Shown: piece by piece, positions 15,264 through 24,741 of the stretch
Layout: every line of letters begins with the position of its first letter
Numbering within the stretch: the stretch's first letter is position 1
Source: Methanobacterium sp.
GTDB lineage: Archaea > Methanobacteriota > Methanobacteria > Methanobacteriales > Methanobacteriaceae
Direction: 5' to 3'
DNA length: 64,000 nt
Assembly (NCBI RefSeq): GCF_038562635.1
Contig: NZ_JBCFBO010000002.1
Coordinates: 485,973 to 549,972, forward strand
Made by a program: the position numbers and the translations under genes
The notes under the pieces: generated by a model
Told to the model about the DNA's origin: nothing
The model's input: only the letters and a program-made list of their open reading frames with translations
The model's database searches: none

Positions 15264-16952
15264 ATGAAGAAACTAAACAAACCAGATATGAAAAATAAGT
15301 TTCTTTTAGAGGGAGTATTGCCTCTTAAGGCCCCATTTACTTCTGAGATTATAGCAGGTTTAATATTAGCCGCAGTAGGGATTCCAGAAGTCATGGGATA
15401 TGCTAAAATAGCAGGAATGCCTGTTATCACCGGCCTTTATACCATCTTACTTCCGATTGCCATATTCGCCATTTTCTGTTCTTCACGTCATTTGATAGTC
15501 GGAGCCGATTCAGCAACTGCAGCAATTTTATCAGGTACGCTTGTTTCTATCGCAGCAATAGGAAGTCCCAACTACATTGCACTGGCATCTACAGTTGCAC
15601 TGCTGTGTGCAGTTTTTTTAGTTATGGCACGTGTATTGAGGCTAGGCTTTATAGCTGATTTTATGTCTAGAACTGTCCTAATTGGTTTTTTATCAGGAGT
15701 TGGAGTCCAGGTAGCCGTAAGCCAGCTGGCAAATATGCTGGGGATATCTGGAGAAGGAGGATTAAACACAATTCCCCAGTTAATCAACGTTTTTACACAT
15801 TTATTCCAGATTAACGCATATACTCTTATATTATCTGCGATTGTTGTAGCTGTAATTATCGGGACGCGCCGTATTTCACATAAAATTCCAGGAGCATTAA
15901 TAGCTGTTGTAGTTACAGTTATAGCAAGCTTTTTATTTAATTTTCAAGCAATTGGAATTTCAATTTTAGGAAATATACCCAGTGGACTTCCCAACTTTGG
16001 AATACCTGCTGTAGATATAAACATTTTACCAAATTTAATGATAACCGTAGTTACCTGTTTTATAGTTATATTATCTCAAAGTACTGCTACCGCCAGAGCA
16101 TTCACAATCCGTTACTCAGAGAGTGTTGATGAAGATAAGGACATATTTGCCCTTGGCCTTGCTAATGGAGTTGCAGGTTTAACCGGCACATTTGTAGTAA
16201 ATGGAAGTCCTACAAAGACAGAGATAGTGGATGATGCAGGAAGCCGTACACAGGCCGCTTCACTTATAACTGCATTTGCAGTTTTTATAGTTCTTTTATT
16301 CATGACAAAAGCTATGTCTTTTTTACCAAATGCCACCCTTGCAGGGATTGTTTTTGTAATAGGTATTACCATGATTGATATATCTCATTTGAAGGATATT
16401 CGTCATAAAGTAAAGTCAGAATATTTTTTAGCTATCATAACTGCTGCCACGGTAGTTGTCATGGGTGTTTTATGGGGAATATTGCTTTCGATCATCCTTT
16501 CTATTATTTTACACTTAAGTCACAGCTACATGCCTACTAACAGTATTTTTACAAAGAATAAAAAGGGAGTATGGTCCTTTGAACCTGTTAAAGTTGGTAG
16601 ATCAACTGAAGAAGGATTACTTATATACAGGTTTAACCGCGACCTGTACTTTGCCAATTCTGACAAGCTAAAAGAAGAAGTACTTAAACTGGTAAAAGGG
16701 GCTGATCCTCCACTAAAATTGTTTGTATTGAACACGGCAGGATTTTCGAGGGTTGATTATACATCTGCAGAAATGTTTAAGGATTTGTACAGGGAGTTAA
16801 AAGAAAGAAATATTAAATTCGCATTAACCTCCATGTTACCTGATCTTAAAGACCAATTCGATCATTTAGGGCTAACCCGCCTTATAGGCGAGGAAAATAT
16901 TTATGAAAACGTGCTTGAAGCGCTTAGTGCTTATGAAAGTGGAAATTACTGA
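15264..16952 (+). CDS. SulP-family anion transporter with STAS domain
   Basis: 562 residues. The membrane part (about 20-420) has roughly 12-14 helices including the SulP opening AGLILAAVGIPEVMGYAKIAG. The C-terminus is a STAS domain (about 440-555; LIYRFNRDLYFANSDKL and LNTAGFSRVDYTSAEMF, where the Asp and Ser/Thr are the usual STAS loop). SulP proteins carry sulfate, bicarbonate or other anions. The substrate cannot be told; sulfate or molybdate uptake would both make sense in a methanogen. Monocistronic, with an inverted repeat before the start. Confidence 0.9.
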   Translation: MKKLNKPDMKNKFLLEGVLPLKAPFTSEIIAGLILAAVGIPEVMGYAKIAGMPVITGLYTILLPIAIFAIFCSSRHLIVGADSATAAILSGTLVSIAAIGSPNYIALASTVALLCAVFLVMARVLRLGFIADFMSRTVLIGFLSGVGVQVAVSQLANMLGISGEGGLNTIPQLINVFTHLFQINAYTLILSAIVVAVIIGTRRISHKIPGALIAVVVTVIASFLFNFQAIGISILGNIPSGLPNFGIPAVDINILPNLMITVVTCFIVILSQSTATARAFTIRYSESVDEDKDIFALGLANGVAGLTGTFVVNGSPTKTEIVDDAGSRTQAASLITAFAVFIVLLFMTKAMSFLPNATLAGIVFVIGITMIDISHLKDIRHKVKSEYFLAIITAATVVVMGVLWGILLSIILSIILHLSHSYMPTNSIFTKNKKGVWSFEPVKVGRSTEEGLLIYRFNRDLYFANSDKLKEEVLKLVKGADPPLKLFVLNTAGFSRVDYTSAEMFKDLYRELKERNIKFALTSMLPDLKDQFDHLGLTRLIGEENIYENVLEALSAYESGNY

Positions 16953-16985
16953 ATTTATCAAATAAAAAAAAGAAATATTCAATTT

Positions 16986-17705
16986 TTAATCATCAGGAGA
17001 AATCCACTTATCCCTGAATGCCTGTTTTTCTTCTGCACTCATCCAGTGTCTCCCATCACAAAATGGCTTATTTTCAGATTTTCCGCACCTGCAAAGTGTA
17101 ACTCTATTTCTAACTTCATAGGTGCTTCCATCAGCAGATTCAATTGGGATTCCTCCCCTCACCCAAACAGGACCATCACATTTTTTCTGTGGATCATTAA
17201 CCAGGACAATAGATGGTTTAAATTCAGGTTCAACAGGTTTTCCTGTCTTTTTATCCTGCAGCACAAGCCGCCCTGAGGGGCAGCTTTTAGCTTCTTCAAT
17301 TGCAAGTTTAATGTCTTCTGGATCTTCAGACTTTAACAGTTCTCTTATACCCCCTCCACGCAGGCAGAAGCGGGAGTGGTCGCATAGGTCCCATACGTCG
17401 TTCAGTATAAAATCTTTTGTTTCAAGTTTCCGGGCCTTTTCCATGTACTTTTCTTTACTTGCCACTTCAGTTCCATCAAAATTAATTTTTATATGTGATC
17501 CATCACAGAAAGGTTTCCTTTTGGATGCACCACAGCGGCAAATGGTATATCTTTCTTTAAGTGGATATTCCTTGCCTTCGCTCCATTCACACACATGTCC
17601 CTCTTCATTTGTCACCATTATTTGTTCAAATAAAGGGACATTTCCTGAAACCATATAAGGTCCATTTTTAAGTATTTTTATTTTCATTGGATCTTTATCT
17701 GCCAT
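16986..17705 (-). CDS. CDGSH-type iron-sulfur protein with two CDGSH domains
   Basis: 239 residues from the ATG at 17705, preferred because GTGGAGG lies 7 nt upstream; an in-frame ATG at 17735 would add ten residues. Two zinc-finger-like CDGSH motifs are present: CRCGASKRKPFCDGSH (about 37-52) and CRCGKSENKPFCDGRH (about 205-220). Each has Cys-x-Cys...Cys...His ligands for a [2Fe-2S] cluster. Between them a Cys-containing segment (LCDHSRFCLRGG, CPSGRL) resembles the DUF1271/Fer4_19 domain. Role in electron transfer or Fe-S/redox sensing is inferred. It is next to trmO on the same strand. Confidence 0.88.
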   Translation of the reverse strand: MADKDPMKIKILKNGPYMVSGNVPLFEQIMVTNEEGHVCEWSEGKEYPLKERYTICRCGASKRKPFCDGSHIKINFDGTEVASKEKYMEKARKLETKDFILNDVWDLCDHSRFCLRGGGIRELLKSEDPEDIKLAIEEAKSCPSGRLVLQDKKTGKPVEPEFKPSIVLVNDPQKKCDGPVWVRGGIPIESADGSTYEVRNRVTLCRCGKSENKPFCDGRHWMSAEEKQAFRDKWISPDD

Positions 17706-17762
17706 ATTATATCCTCCACTTTGTATATTACACAACTTAAAGCTAAATTTATGAATTCAAAT

Positions 17763-18170
17763 TTACTTTTCAATACAGTCCACTTCAGGTAAAAATGGTT
17801 TAATATCAATTAAAGGAGAGCCGTCAAGGGCATCCAGCCATTTCACTGTAAGAATATTTCCTTCTACTTTTATCAGTTTGACCATACATAAAGCAATCGG
17901 ATTTGGCCTTACAGGAGCCCTGGTAGAAAATAAACCCTGTTCTTTTGTTTTTCCAGGGGGAATTACCATCAGTTTATAATCTTCAGCTCGATCTAATCCA
18001 TATAAAATAATCAAATGTTCACGTTTTTCTATATCCTGCAAACCCTGAGCATATTCATCAAAAACAGTTATTTGGCTTAATTTTTCTGAAAAACGGCCCT
18101 GGCGAGGCGAATCTCCTTTTACATGGTAAGGAGAATTTATGATACCTATTGGTTCAATTTTCATGTACAA
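17763..18170 (-). CDS. trmO: tRNA (N6-threonylcarbamoyladenosine37-N6)-methyltransferase, TrmO/UPF0066 family
   Basis: 135 residues, the short form with only the beta-barrel TrmO domain. The opening MKIEPIGIINSPY and the later APVRPNPIALCMVKLIKV and DALDGSPLIDIKPFLPEVD are family hallmarks. E. coli TrmO methylates t6A at position 37 of certain tRNAs using SAM. The archaeal short form may act likewise. The start is most likely the second Met (MKIEP), two codons in. Same strand as the CDGSH and UbiA genes. Confidence 0.88.
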   Translation of the reverse strand: MYMKIEPIGIINSPYHVKGDSPRQGRFSEKLSQITVFDEYAQGLQDIEKREHLIILYGLDRAEDYKLMVIPPGKTKEQGLFSTRAPVRPNPIALCMVKLIKVEGNILTVKWLDALDGSPLIDIKPFLPEVDCIEK

Positions 18171-18205
18171 ATATATGTGCTTAAAAATAGTTAAAAATTG
18201 TGGTT

Positions 18206-19042
18206 TTAAATTAAGGAAGCTAAGAATGGAGATCCCACAGCAAATGCCAGAAATGTTATACCCATACCCATTTTAATCCTTTTTGAAACCTTTGCAGTAT
18301 TTTGGATAGATTGATCCTTTAATATAGACGCTGCAGATATCAGAAATACCACAATTGCAGCAAAAAGTGGTGCTAAATAAAGCATATTAAATATACCTAT
18401 AAAATAAAGCACAGGACTTGCAACACTTGCAATTATCATGAAGAATGCTGCAAGGATTGATGACAATTTCATCCCGTAGATTATTGGTAGTGTGGCTGCT
18501 CCCTCTTTTCTGTCACCATCTACATCTTCCATATCTTTAACTATCTCACGGGCCATTGTCATCAAAAAAGCAAAGAACCCCAAATAAATCGAAGTCTCCA
18601 TCGCACCAACTACTACGCCTCCAAAAACAAATGTGAGCCCTGTAAAGAATGAAACCACGATATTCCCAATAAGGGCTATTTTTTTAAGGTTATAAGCGTA
18701 CAGCACCAGCAAAATCGATGTTGAAAGGGCTATGATTCCTGGTAAAGGCCCCATTATAAAAGCTAGGATTGTTCCAATTACAAAAAGGGCCGCAGAATAA
18801 ATTTTAGCTGCATTTAAAGAAATTCTTCCAGATGGAATTGGACGGTTTGGTTTGTTGATGGCATCTATTTTATGGTCAAAATAATCATTTATTGCATTTC
18901 CACCGCCTATTATCATAAAAACCACAATGCAAGCTAAAAATGCACTTAATGTAAAGTTTCCACTTATAAATATGACTAAAATCACGGCTATAACAGCCAT
19001 CACTGCATTCCCTGGCCTTATTATCTCTAAATATGCATTCAT
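18206..19042 (-). CDS. Digeranylgeranylglyceryl phosphate synthase (UbiA superfamily)
   Basis: 278 residues with about eight or nine transmembrane helices. Two Asp-rich motifs bind the prenyl diphosphate through magnesium: NAINDYFDHKIDAINKPNRP (about 50) and DMEDVDGDRKEGAATLP (about 168). This enzyme adds the second geranylgeranyl chain to form the archaeal diether lipid backbone. Length and motifs match archaeal DGGGP synthases rather than other UbiA proteins. It is divergent from the small Cys-containing gene at 19178. Confidence 0.9.
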   Translation of the reverse strand: MNAYLEIIRPGNAVMAVIAVILVIFISGNFTLSAFLACIVVFMIIGGGNAINDYFDHKIDAINKPNRPIPSGRISLNAAKIYSAALFVIGTILAFIMGPLPGIIALSTSILLVLYAYNLKKIALIGNIVVSFFTGLTFVFGGVVVGAMETSIYLGFFAFLMTMAREIVKDMEDVDGDRKEGAATLPIIYGMKLSSILAAFFMIIASVASPVLYFIGIFNMLYLAPLFAAIVVFLISAASILKDQSIQNTAKVSKRIKMGMGITFLAFAVGSPFLASLI

Positions 19043-19177
19043 GAAATCACTCTAAAATTAATTCGGTTATCGGATAATTTAAAACTAATCTGTCAAATCT
19101 GGTTATTTAAGTTAATGCAATTACATTCTATAAAATTAAATAATCCAAAAAACTTAGTAATAATATAAGGTGATTTA

Positions 19178-19462
19178 ATGTTATTTACTGCAGTTAGTAA
19201 ACATGACTCCAAACAATGCCCCCTTAAAACAGGTGAAGGAGTGAAAATGCTTAAAGAAATTTTTTCCGATGAAAACCTGAAAAAACGGAATATTGATCTA
19301 TTAGATGCTTATATCAGCTGCCCCCTAGAAAAACATTCCACACACTCCTGTGTTTTTATACTCCGTGCAGACAGCATGTTCAATGTAAAAAATCTGTTCC
19401 GGTCAATGGACGCTGAGGTAAAAGAAGTGGCGTCGTTTAATGAGATTGCTAAAAACTTTTAA
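19178..19462 (+). CDS. Small conserved-looking protein with Cys motifs, unknown
   Basis: 94 residues. The ATG has AAGGTGAT upstream. The layout looks like a beta-alpha-beta fold: MLFTAVSKHDSKQCPL, a helix (GVKMLKEIFSDENLKKRNI), then DAYISCPLEKHSTHSCVFIL and a final helix. Three Cys and several His could bind metal. I do not recognise the family. It is divergent from the lipid prenyltransferase. Confidence 0.6.
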   Translation: MLFTAVSKHDSKQCPLKTGEGVKMLKEIFSDENLKKRNIDLLDAYISCPLEKHSTHSCVFILRADSMFNVKNLFRSMDAEVKEVASFNEIAKNF

Positions 19463-19678
19463 ATTAAATCAAAAAATTATAAAATAGCTTTTCAATAATT
19501 TATTACAGTAAAAATGCATATTAAACAATATAATAAAACTTTTATTGGCTCTAAAAAAGTAATTTAAAAAATTAAAGTAAACTAATGAATTTCTAGTTAA
19601 ACTAGATCGTATAAATTCTTAATTAAAGCCAGTTTTTATCCATATATATATATATATTTTAATAAACACCATTAAAAA

Positions 19679-20443
19679 TTACATCTTATCCATTTTTTTT
19701 AAATATTCACCAGAATAATTGATAAATACTTCTAATTCTCCTTTTAATTTATTATCTAACTGACATAATTGTTTAAAATAAGGGTTATGTGTATCAAAGA
19801 TGCTTTCTTGATTAATAAGTTTATTCCTTTCAGATAATTTTTCATTCAATTCAGATGTTAATGCCTTTATTGATATTAACTCTTCTAACATTACAGGATC
19901 AAAATCTGCAGTGATAATGTTATAAGCAAAAGTATCCCAAACTCCCATTTTAAGAACCTTAAAATTTACTGGTGAATTTTTTTTAATATCATTTAAAATA
20001 CTTTCCGCACTTTTTTTATTGTCTTCTACAGTCAGTTTTAATGCTATAACTATTCTTTTTATTTGTCTTTGTTCTTTCTCCAGCCCTATTTTATGGTTTA
20101 AATAAAGACCAATGATGGCCACAATTATTGAACCAAGCAGTATATAGATAGAAGCAAAAACACCTGAAATCCACTGCATCCCCAGTAAAGTGGTTAAAAT
20201 GAGGATACAAACAAATACAGCCCCAAAAATCGCCTGAGTAATCTTTCCAATGAAATTAGTAATGACTGAACTCCTTAAAATAATTAAAATCATCCATAAA
20301 AATAAAAAGAACACTGCAATTAACAAAAAAATCAGTATATAAACTCCAAGTGTTTTTTCACTGCTAAATAAGAAACCCAAAATGAGCAGTAATATAAATA
20401 CTAATGATGCTCCTCCAATAGACATTATAACTTTATTCTCCAT
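19679..20443 (-). CDS. Membrane protein with C-terminal coiled domain, unknown
   Basis: 254 residues. Four hydrophobic helices occupy the first half (about 5-27, 32-55, 65-85, 92-112). The second half is soluble and largely helical (KIGLEKEQRQIKRIVIALKL through NEKLSERNKLINQ). No catalytic motif is visible. It stands alone, with over 200 nt on each side. It could be a membrane-tethered scaffold, but function is not known. Confidence 0.55.
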   Translation of the reverse strand: MENKVIMSIGGASLVFILLLILGFLFSSEKTLGVYILIFLLIAVFFLFLWMILIILRSSVITNFIGKITQAIFGAVFVCILILTTLLGMQWISGVFASIYILLGSIIVAIIGLYLNHKIGLEKEQRQIKRIVIALKLTVEDNKKSAESILNDIKKNSPVNFKVLKMGVWDTFAYNIITADFDPVMLEELISIKALTSELNEKLSERNKLINQESIFDTHNPYFKQLCQLDNKLKGELEVFINYSGEYLKKMDKM

Positions 20444-20706
20444 TTTAGCTCCCTCAACCTGAGTTAATAAACATTATTTTTTAATATTAATAAGGCTTTT
20501 TAAGCATTTATCTGATCCCATAGTTAAAATGTTCAATAAATCAAAAATAATAGAAATTTTTATCTAGTTATACATCTTATTTTTAACCTATTAATACGCA
20601 AACATGGTAAATAAACTTTTATAAAACATATAACTTCCAGTTAAAAATAGAATTACCATAACTTAAAAAAAACTCAATAAAATAATAAAAGAAAAGAAAT
20701 TTCTAC

Positions 20707-21948
20707 TTAAAACAGCTGGTCAACCATCCATTCCGGTTTAAATTCCATTATATCTTCATATGACTGGCCGACACCTAAAAACAGGATTGGCTTATTAATC
20801 ACATAACCAATGGAAAGTGCTGCTCCGCCTTTTGCGTCTGCATCTGCTTTGGTTAAGACAATTCCATCCACGCCAACCGCTTCATCAAATTTTGAAGCCT
20901 GTTCTACAGCATCGTTTCCTGTTAAGGAATCACCGACGTAAATGATAAGATCTGGTTTTACAACACGCTTGATTTTCTTCATCTCATCCATGAGATTCAC
21001 ATTTGTCTGCATTCTACCTGCTGTGTCGATTAAAACTATCTCTTTTCCTTTAGCTTTTGCGTGTTCAACTGCATCATATGCAACTGCTGCGGGATCTGCA
21101 CCTTTTTTGTGCTTTATAATCTTTACACCAATATTTTCGGCATGATGGCTTATCTGTTCAATTGCACCTGCCCTGAAAGTGTCTGCAGCTGCAATAACTG
21201 GTGTGTATCCCTCATTTATAAAATAGGTAGCCACTTTAGCTATGGTGGTTGTTTTACCAGTACCATTTATCCCCACAAACATGATTTTAAGGGGTTCGCC
21301 AGATTTTCGTGCGTTATCAGCCATTTCTTTGAGGTCTTTAGTTTCAACCCCTAATATTTCAGAAATAGCTTTTTTAAGGGCATCTCTTGTAAATTCTGCA
21401 ACGTCGCTTCTTCTTCTGATTTTTCTACCCACTAAATCTTCTTTTACAGAATTAATTATTTTTTCAGCGACTTCCATTGCAACATCACTTTCCAGGAGTG
21501 ACATTTCAAGTTCAAAGAGTATATCATCAATATCTTTTTCAGATATTGTTTTTTTGGTAACAAACGAGAACATTCCTGATTTTTCTTCCGCTACTTCTTC
21601 GGGCTCCTCATGAGTTTCCACAGGTTTTTCTTCTACCTTTTCCTCTACTTTTTCGTCCTTCTTTTCTCTAGAAAAAATTCCAGATAATTTCCCTCTAACT
21701 CCAGTTTCAGACTCTTTTTCTTCAATTAGAGGCTCTTCAGTCTCAAGCTCTTTTTCTTCAGCTGAAGGTTCTTCAATTTTTTCCAGTTTCTCGAAGGTTT
21801 CAGTAGTTTCTGGTGCAGTTTCTTTGGTTTCCCCTGAAATTTCTTCTTGGTGAGTTACTTCTGCTTCCTCTTCACTCGAGAGTTTATCACTTAGTTTTCC
21901 TATTGTGCCGCTAAATTTCTTTTTAAGTGATTCAAACAAAATGTTCAC
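20707..21948 (-). CDS. ftsY: Signal recognition particle receptor FtsY
   Basis: 413 residues. The first 110 are a highly acidic, Glu-rich A domain that contacts the membrane. The N domain (about 115-200) and G domain follow. GTPase motifs are GINGTGKTTTIAK (about 225), DTAGRMQTN and TKADADAKGGAALS; the end MEFKPEWMVDQLF is typical. It docks SRP-bound ribosomes at the membrane. It is the last gene of the ribosome/translation cluster, 33 nt after pfdA, an order conserved in many euryarchaea. Confidence 0.96.
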   Translation of the reverse strand: MNILFESLKKKFSGTIGKLSDKLSSEEEAEVTHQEEISGETKETAPETTETFEKLEKIEEPSAEEKELETEEPLIEEKESETGVRGKLSGIFSREKKDEKVEEKVEEKPVETHEEPEEVAEEKSGMFSFVTKKTISEKDIDDILFELEMSLLESDVAMEVAEKIINSVKEDLVGRKIRRRSDVAEFTRDALKKAISEILGVETKDLKEMADNARKSGEPLKIMFVGINGTGKTTTIAKVATYFINEGYTPVIAAADTFRAGAIEQISHHAENIGVKIIKHKKGADPAAVAYDAVEHAKAKGKEIVLIDTAGRMQTNVNLMDEMKKIKRVVKPDLIIYVGDSLTGNDAVEQASKFDEAVGVDGIVLTKADADAKGGAALSIGYVINKPILFLGVGQSYEDIMEFKPEWMVDQLF

Positions 21949-21981
21949 GTCCTCATTTACCAGTAATTAAAAAAAGAAAAG

Positions 21982-22416
21982 TTATTGCCTTTGGGCTTCT
22001 TCACTTTCAACTTTTTGAAGTAGTGCTTCAGCTTCAGGACTTTTTCTCATAATGAACTCAGTTAACTTCTGTATATCTCCAGACATTTTGTCCACTAACT
22101 GTTCCAGCTCTTTTCGCTGGGAAGATATACTTTCTTTGGCTTCATCTATATTTTTCTTTGCAGCAGCGCCTGCTCCAAGTCCCATTATAACTTGATCAGT
22201 ATTTTTAATTTCTGCAATAAGAAAAGAACCTGCACCTACAGGTACAAATGTTTCTGTACCTTCTTTTCCTTTAACCGCTTCTAAAGTTTCTTCAGCTGAT
22301 ATTAATTCAGCTATAGAAGCATTGACTGATTCAATTTGCTGTTTTAAAACGTCCAGTTGGCTCTGGTACATGTTAATTTCATTTACCATCTGTTCGAGCC
22401 TTTGTCTGTCTTCCAT
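21982..22416 (-). CDS. pfdA: Prefoldin alpha subunit
   Basis: 144 residues with two long coiled-coil helices (about 1-50 and 90-140) joined by beta-hairpins (GTETFVPVGAGSFLIAEI). Two alpha and four beta subunits form the jellyfish-shaped chaperone that delivers unfolded proteins to the thermosome. It lies between rpl18a and ftsY in the translation operon. Length and order are typical. Confidence 0.94.
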   Translation of the reverse strand: MEDRQRLEQMVNEINMYQSQLDVLKQQIESVNASIAELISAEETLEAVKGKEGTETFVPVGAGSFLIAEIKNTDQVIMGLGAGAAAKKNIDEAKESISSQRKELEQLVDKMSGDIQKLTEFIMRKSPEAEALLQKVESEEAQRQ

Positions 22417-22420
22417 GAGA

Positions 22421-22645
22421 TCACCCTAAGGCTTTAATCATTGGATCCTGAACGTCATCTTTTGAGATTTCTTTGATGTCTTCTATGACTATTTTGTTTC
22501 TGTTTATTCCGTGTTTGCTTCCAAACTCTGAATAAATTTTTTCGTGTATATCTTCTTCACTTATGGCTTTCAATTCCTTTGTAAAAGGTTGAAAGGCGTT
22601 TCCCATCATAAATTTACCTTGAATTCTAAATATTTTTGTTCTCAT
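22421..22645 (-). CDS. rpl18a: Ribosomal protein L18Ae (LX)
   Basis: 74 residues, normal for the archaeal LX form. It starts MRTKIFRIQGKFMMGNAFQP and includes FTKELKAISEEDIHEKIYSEFGSKHG. It is a large-subunit protein specific to archaea/eukarya. The start overlaps the eif6 stop by 4 nt (ATGA-type coupling). Confidence 0.95.
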   Translation of the reverse strand: MRTKIFRIQGKFMMGNAFQPFTKELKAISEEDIHEKIYSEFGSKHGINRNKIVIEDIKEISKDDVQDPMIKALG

Positions 22646-23325
22646 TCATATCCCTCAAGAAAACCTAATGCTTCTTCAATTCTTGCAAGTTCAGGACCTG
22701 TAGTGTTCAATCCTACAATCACACCGTTAGAATTTGCAACTGCACATGCTCCAACAAGCATTACACCCTTATTCACTGTTCCAACATCTGCAGGAACCTT
22801 CATTATACCTTCTGCAAAGGCGAGTTCTTCTTCAGTTGCAGAGGGGTGTGCCAGTATTCCTTTATTTGTCGCAGTAGCAACAGACCCTGTAATTTTATAG
22901 TTAGCTATACTTCCTCGTTCGACTTCAACGTCTAAAACGTCACTAATTGTTTTTAATGATTCATCAGAAAGCAGTGGATTAGCAATAGCTCCAAAATCAT
23001 TTGCAAGTATGATATTACCTACTGCAGTGAACTTATCAGCAATTCGCTCTACTTCCACTCCAGATTCTTTAATGGCTTTTATCTCGCTGTCAAGAGCATA
23101 TGGTGTTACTATGAATCCATTTGAATTCCCAACAGCCAGTGCTCCAGCAAGGTTACTTCCACCAATTGGAGTTTTAACTACAGGAACTCCTAAAGTATCC
23201 TCTACAAGACTCTCCAGTGCTTCTGATAAATTAGAGGGAACTATTGCAATTTTATCGGTTGTAGAAATCGCAACACCAAGATTGGGGTTCCCATTCAAAT
23301 TAGCTCTTCTTATCATCACGTTCAC
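22642..23325 (-). CDS. eif6: Translation initiation factor 6 (ribosome anti-association factor)
   Basis: 227 residues with the five-fold pentein repeat, seen as recurring N-x-x-G-(V/I)-hydrophobic blocks such as NPNLGVAISTTDKIAIVP, NSNGFIVTPYAL, ATNKGILAHPS and NSNGVIVGLNTTGPELARIE. aIF6 binds the large subunit and blocks premature 70S joining. It abuts rpl31e with zero spacing and overlaps rpl18a. Strong call. Confidence 0.96.
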   Translation of the reverse strand: MNVMIRRANLNGNPNLGVAISTTDKIAIVPSNLSEALESLVEDTLGVPVVKTPIGGSNLAGALAVGNSNGFIVTPYALDSEIKAIKESGVEVERIADKFTAVGNIILANDFGAIANPLLSDESLKTISDVLDVEVERGSIANYKITGSVATATNKGILAHPSATEEELAFAEGIMKVPADVGTVNKGVMLVGACAVANSNGVIVGLNTTGPELARIEEALGFLEGYE

Positions 23326-23571
23326 CTATTCAACTAAGGTGACTGCAACTGAACCATCTTCTTCCTGTACAGCTTTTACTTTGATTTTAGGAGGTATTTT
23401 TTGAATTCCTCTTTCCCATATTTTTTCATTAACAGATGCATCTATTTTGATGTCGTCTGTCTTCATATGTTTTCCTATGAATTCTTTCACGTAACGTACT
23501 GCTCTTGGGGACCTGATAGTCCTTGGAACATTTTTTACTTTTCTTAATGGTATAACATAGACTCTTTCCAT
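23326..23571 (-). CDS. rpl31e: Ribosomal protein L31e
   Basis: 81 residues, typical. MERVYVIPLRKVKNVPRTIR and RAVRYVKEFIGKHMKTDDIK are diagnostic; KIWERGIQKIPPKIKVKAVQ completes the fold. It lies near the peptide exit tunnel of the large subunit. It is preceded 12 nt upstream by rpl39e, the usual archaeal pair. Confidence 0.96.
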   Translation of the reverse strand: MERVYVIPLRKVKNVPRTIRSPRAVRYVKEFIGKHMKTDDIKIDASVNEKIWERGIQKIPPKIKVKAVQEEDGSVAVTLVE

Positions 23572-23583
23572 GTGAAAATCCCC

Positions 23584-23742
23584 TTAAACTTTTAAGCTAC
23601 TTCTTCTCCAATGTCTTCTCATTTTTGGATGAGACATTACTTTTCTATTGGTTTTAATCCGTACCCATACTGGGACAGTTCGGCTCTGCTTGTTAGCTTT
23701 AGCAAGCCTTAGTTTTTTAGCTAATGGCCTATTTCTACTCAT
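23584..23742 (-). CDS. rpl39e: Ribosomal protein L39e
   Basis: 52 codons from ATG 23742 to TAA 23584, too short for routine ORF calling. The sequence starts MSRNRPLAKKLRLAKANKQS, and the segment VPVWVRIKTNRKVMSHPKMR with RRHWRRS is the L39e signature. It is extremely basic and lines the exit tunnel. GGTGAAAAA precedes the start. It fits the conserved rpl39e-rpl31e-eif6 order. Confidence 0.95.
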   Translation of the reverse strand: MSRNRPLAKKLRLAKANKQSRTVPVWVRIKTNRKVMSHPKMRRHWRRSSLKV

Positions 23743-23770
23743 TTTTTCACCACATTAATATTGATTTGTG

Positions 23771-24367
23771 TTAAATTTTATTTTTCCAGCCCACAACTCG
23801 AGATTGGATATGACTTGGAAATATTTTGCTCGATGCGCTTTCGCCTTCAATTTCATTTATGAGGTATCTGATTTCAATCTCATAATCGGAATTGTTTTCC
23901 ATACTGGTACTTTCCTTTTTGACTTCAAAAAGCACATCTGAGAGATTATTGATGGTCTTGTGACCAAATCCACGGAGGGTTATATATTCAACGTTCTGTC
24001 TGCCTTCAAGACTGTTGATTTCGTTTCCTTTAAGTTTAGGGATTCTGTCATCCCTTCTTGTACCATCTGCAACCACGTTATAATCACGTGAAACAAGGTC
24101 TAATGCTTCTTTATGAATATAATTTATTCCATTATTTGGAAATCCATCATTAATGATAATATCAGTTGCATTTTCCAGTATCTTTTTATCGGCTTTAAAA
24201 ACGAGGTGTTTAAAACCAAGCGCAGATGCTGATTTTGCTGCAGGTTTAAAGGAATCGAATATCCCAAAATTTATGGTTACAAGTTCAACCTCATATCCCA
24301 ATTTTGTAAGGATTACAGCAATAAGCGAACTATCTTTTCCTCCGCTGTAGAGAACACACGCTTTCAT
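23771..24367 (-). CDS. PP-loop ATP pyrophosphatase-like protein of the ribosomal cluster
   Basis: 198 residues. The PP-loop SGGKDSSL sits at about residues 8-15 after MKACVLY. Further motifs are VVADGTRRDDRIPKL (adenylation pocket) and GRQNVEYITLRGFGHKTI. PP-loop enzymes activate a carbonyl or tRNA base by AMP transfer, and many modify tRNA. This subfamily sits in the rpl31e/rps19e cluster in many methanogens; its substrate is unknown. It overlaps the PDCD5 gene by 4 nt. Role in tRNA or rRNA modification is inferred. Confidence 0.85.
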   Translation of the reverse strand: MKACVLYSGGKDSSLIAVILTKLGYEVELVTINFGIFDSFKPAAKSASALGFKHLVFKADKKILENATDIIINDGFPNNGINYIHKEALDLVSRDYNVVADGTRRDDRIPKLKGNEINSLEGRQNVEYITLRGFGHKTINNLSDVLFEVKKESTSMENNSDYEIEIRYLINEIEGESASSKIFPSHIQSRVVGWKNKI

Positions 24368-24699
24368 TTTCTTGTTATGTTAATCTCTCTTTTTTGACCA
24401 ACAAGATTTGTCAGGAGATGTTTGAGCTGATCATCAGTTATTTTAGATTTGACCCGCCCCATTTGAGCAAGCTGAATAAGTTGAAGTTCTATTTGTTCAA
24501 CGAGTTCAGGTTTAGTGAGTCTCAAATTCGCAAGTCTGCCCCTAGCTTCAGGAGTTAATATCTGCATCATAGCCTGCTTTTTTTGAGCTTCCATCTCTTG
24601 GCGGGCTTGTTCTTGTTGTTGGGATGATGCCTGCTGCGTTGCAGCTTGCTGCTGTAACTCTTGCATCCTTTTACGTCGTAGTTCTTCAATATCGCTCAA
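24364..24699 (-). CDS. PDCD5-family DNA-binding protein
   Basis: 111 residues. A Gln-rich helical N-terminus (MSDIEELRRKRMQELQQQAA) precedes the three-helix core PEARGRLANLRLTKPELVEQ through LIQLAQMGRVKSKITDDQLK. Archaeal members (MTH1615 type) bind DNA in vitro, but the cellular role is unclear. It is coupled by a 4-nt overlap to the PP-loop gene and follows rps19e. Confidence 0.93.
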   Translation of the reverse strand: MSDIEELRRKRMQELQQQAATQQASSQQQEQARQEMEAQKKQAMMQILTPEARGRLANLRLTKPELVEQIELQLIQLAQMGRVKSKITDDQLKHLLTNLVGQKREINITRK

Positions 24700-24741
24700 A
24701 ATTCAACCTCCATTATCTATTAAATTTAATGAAAACCTTAC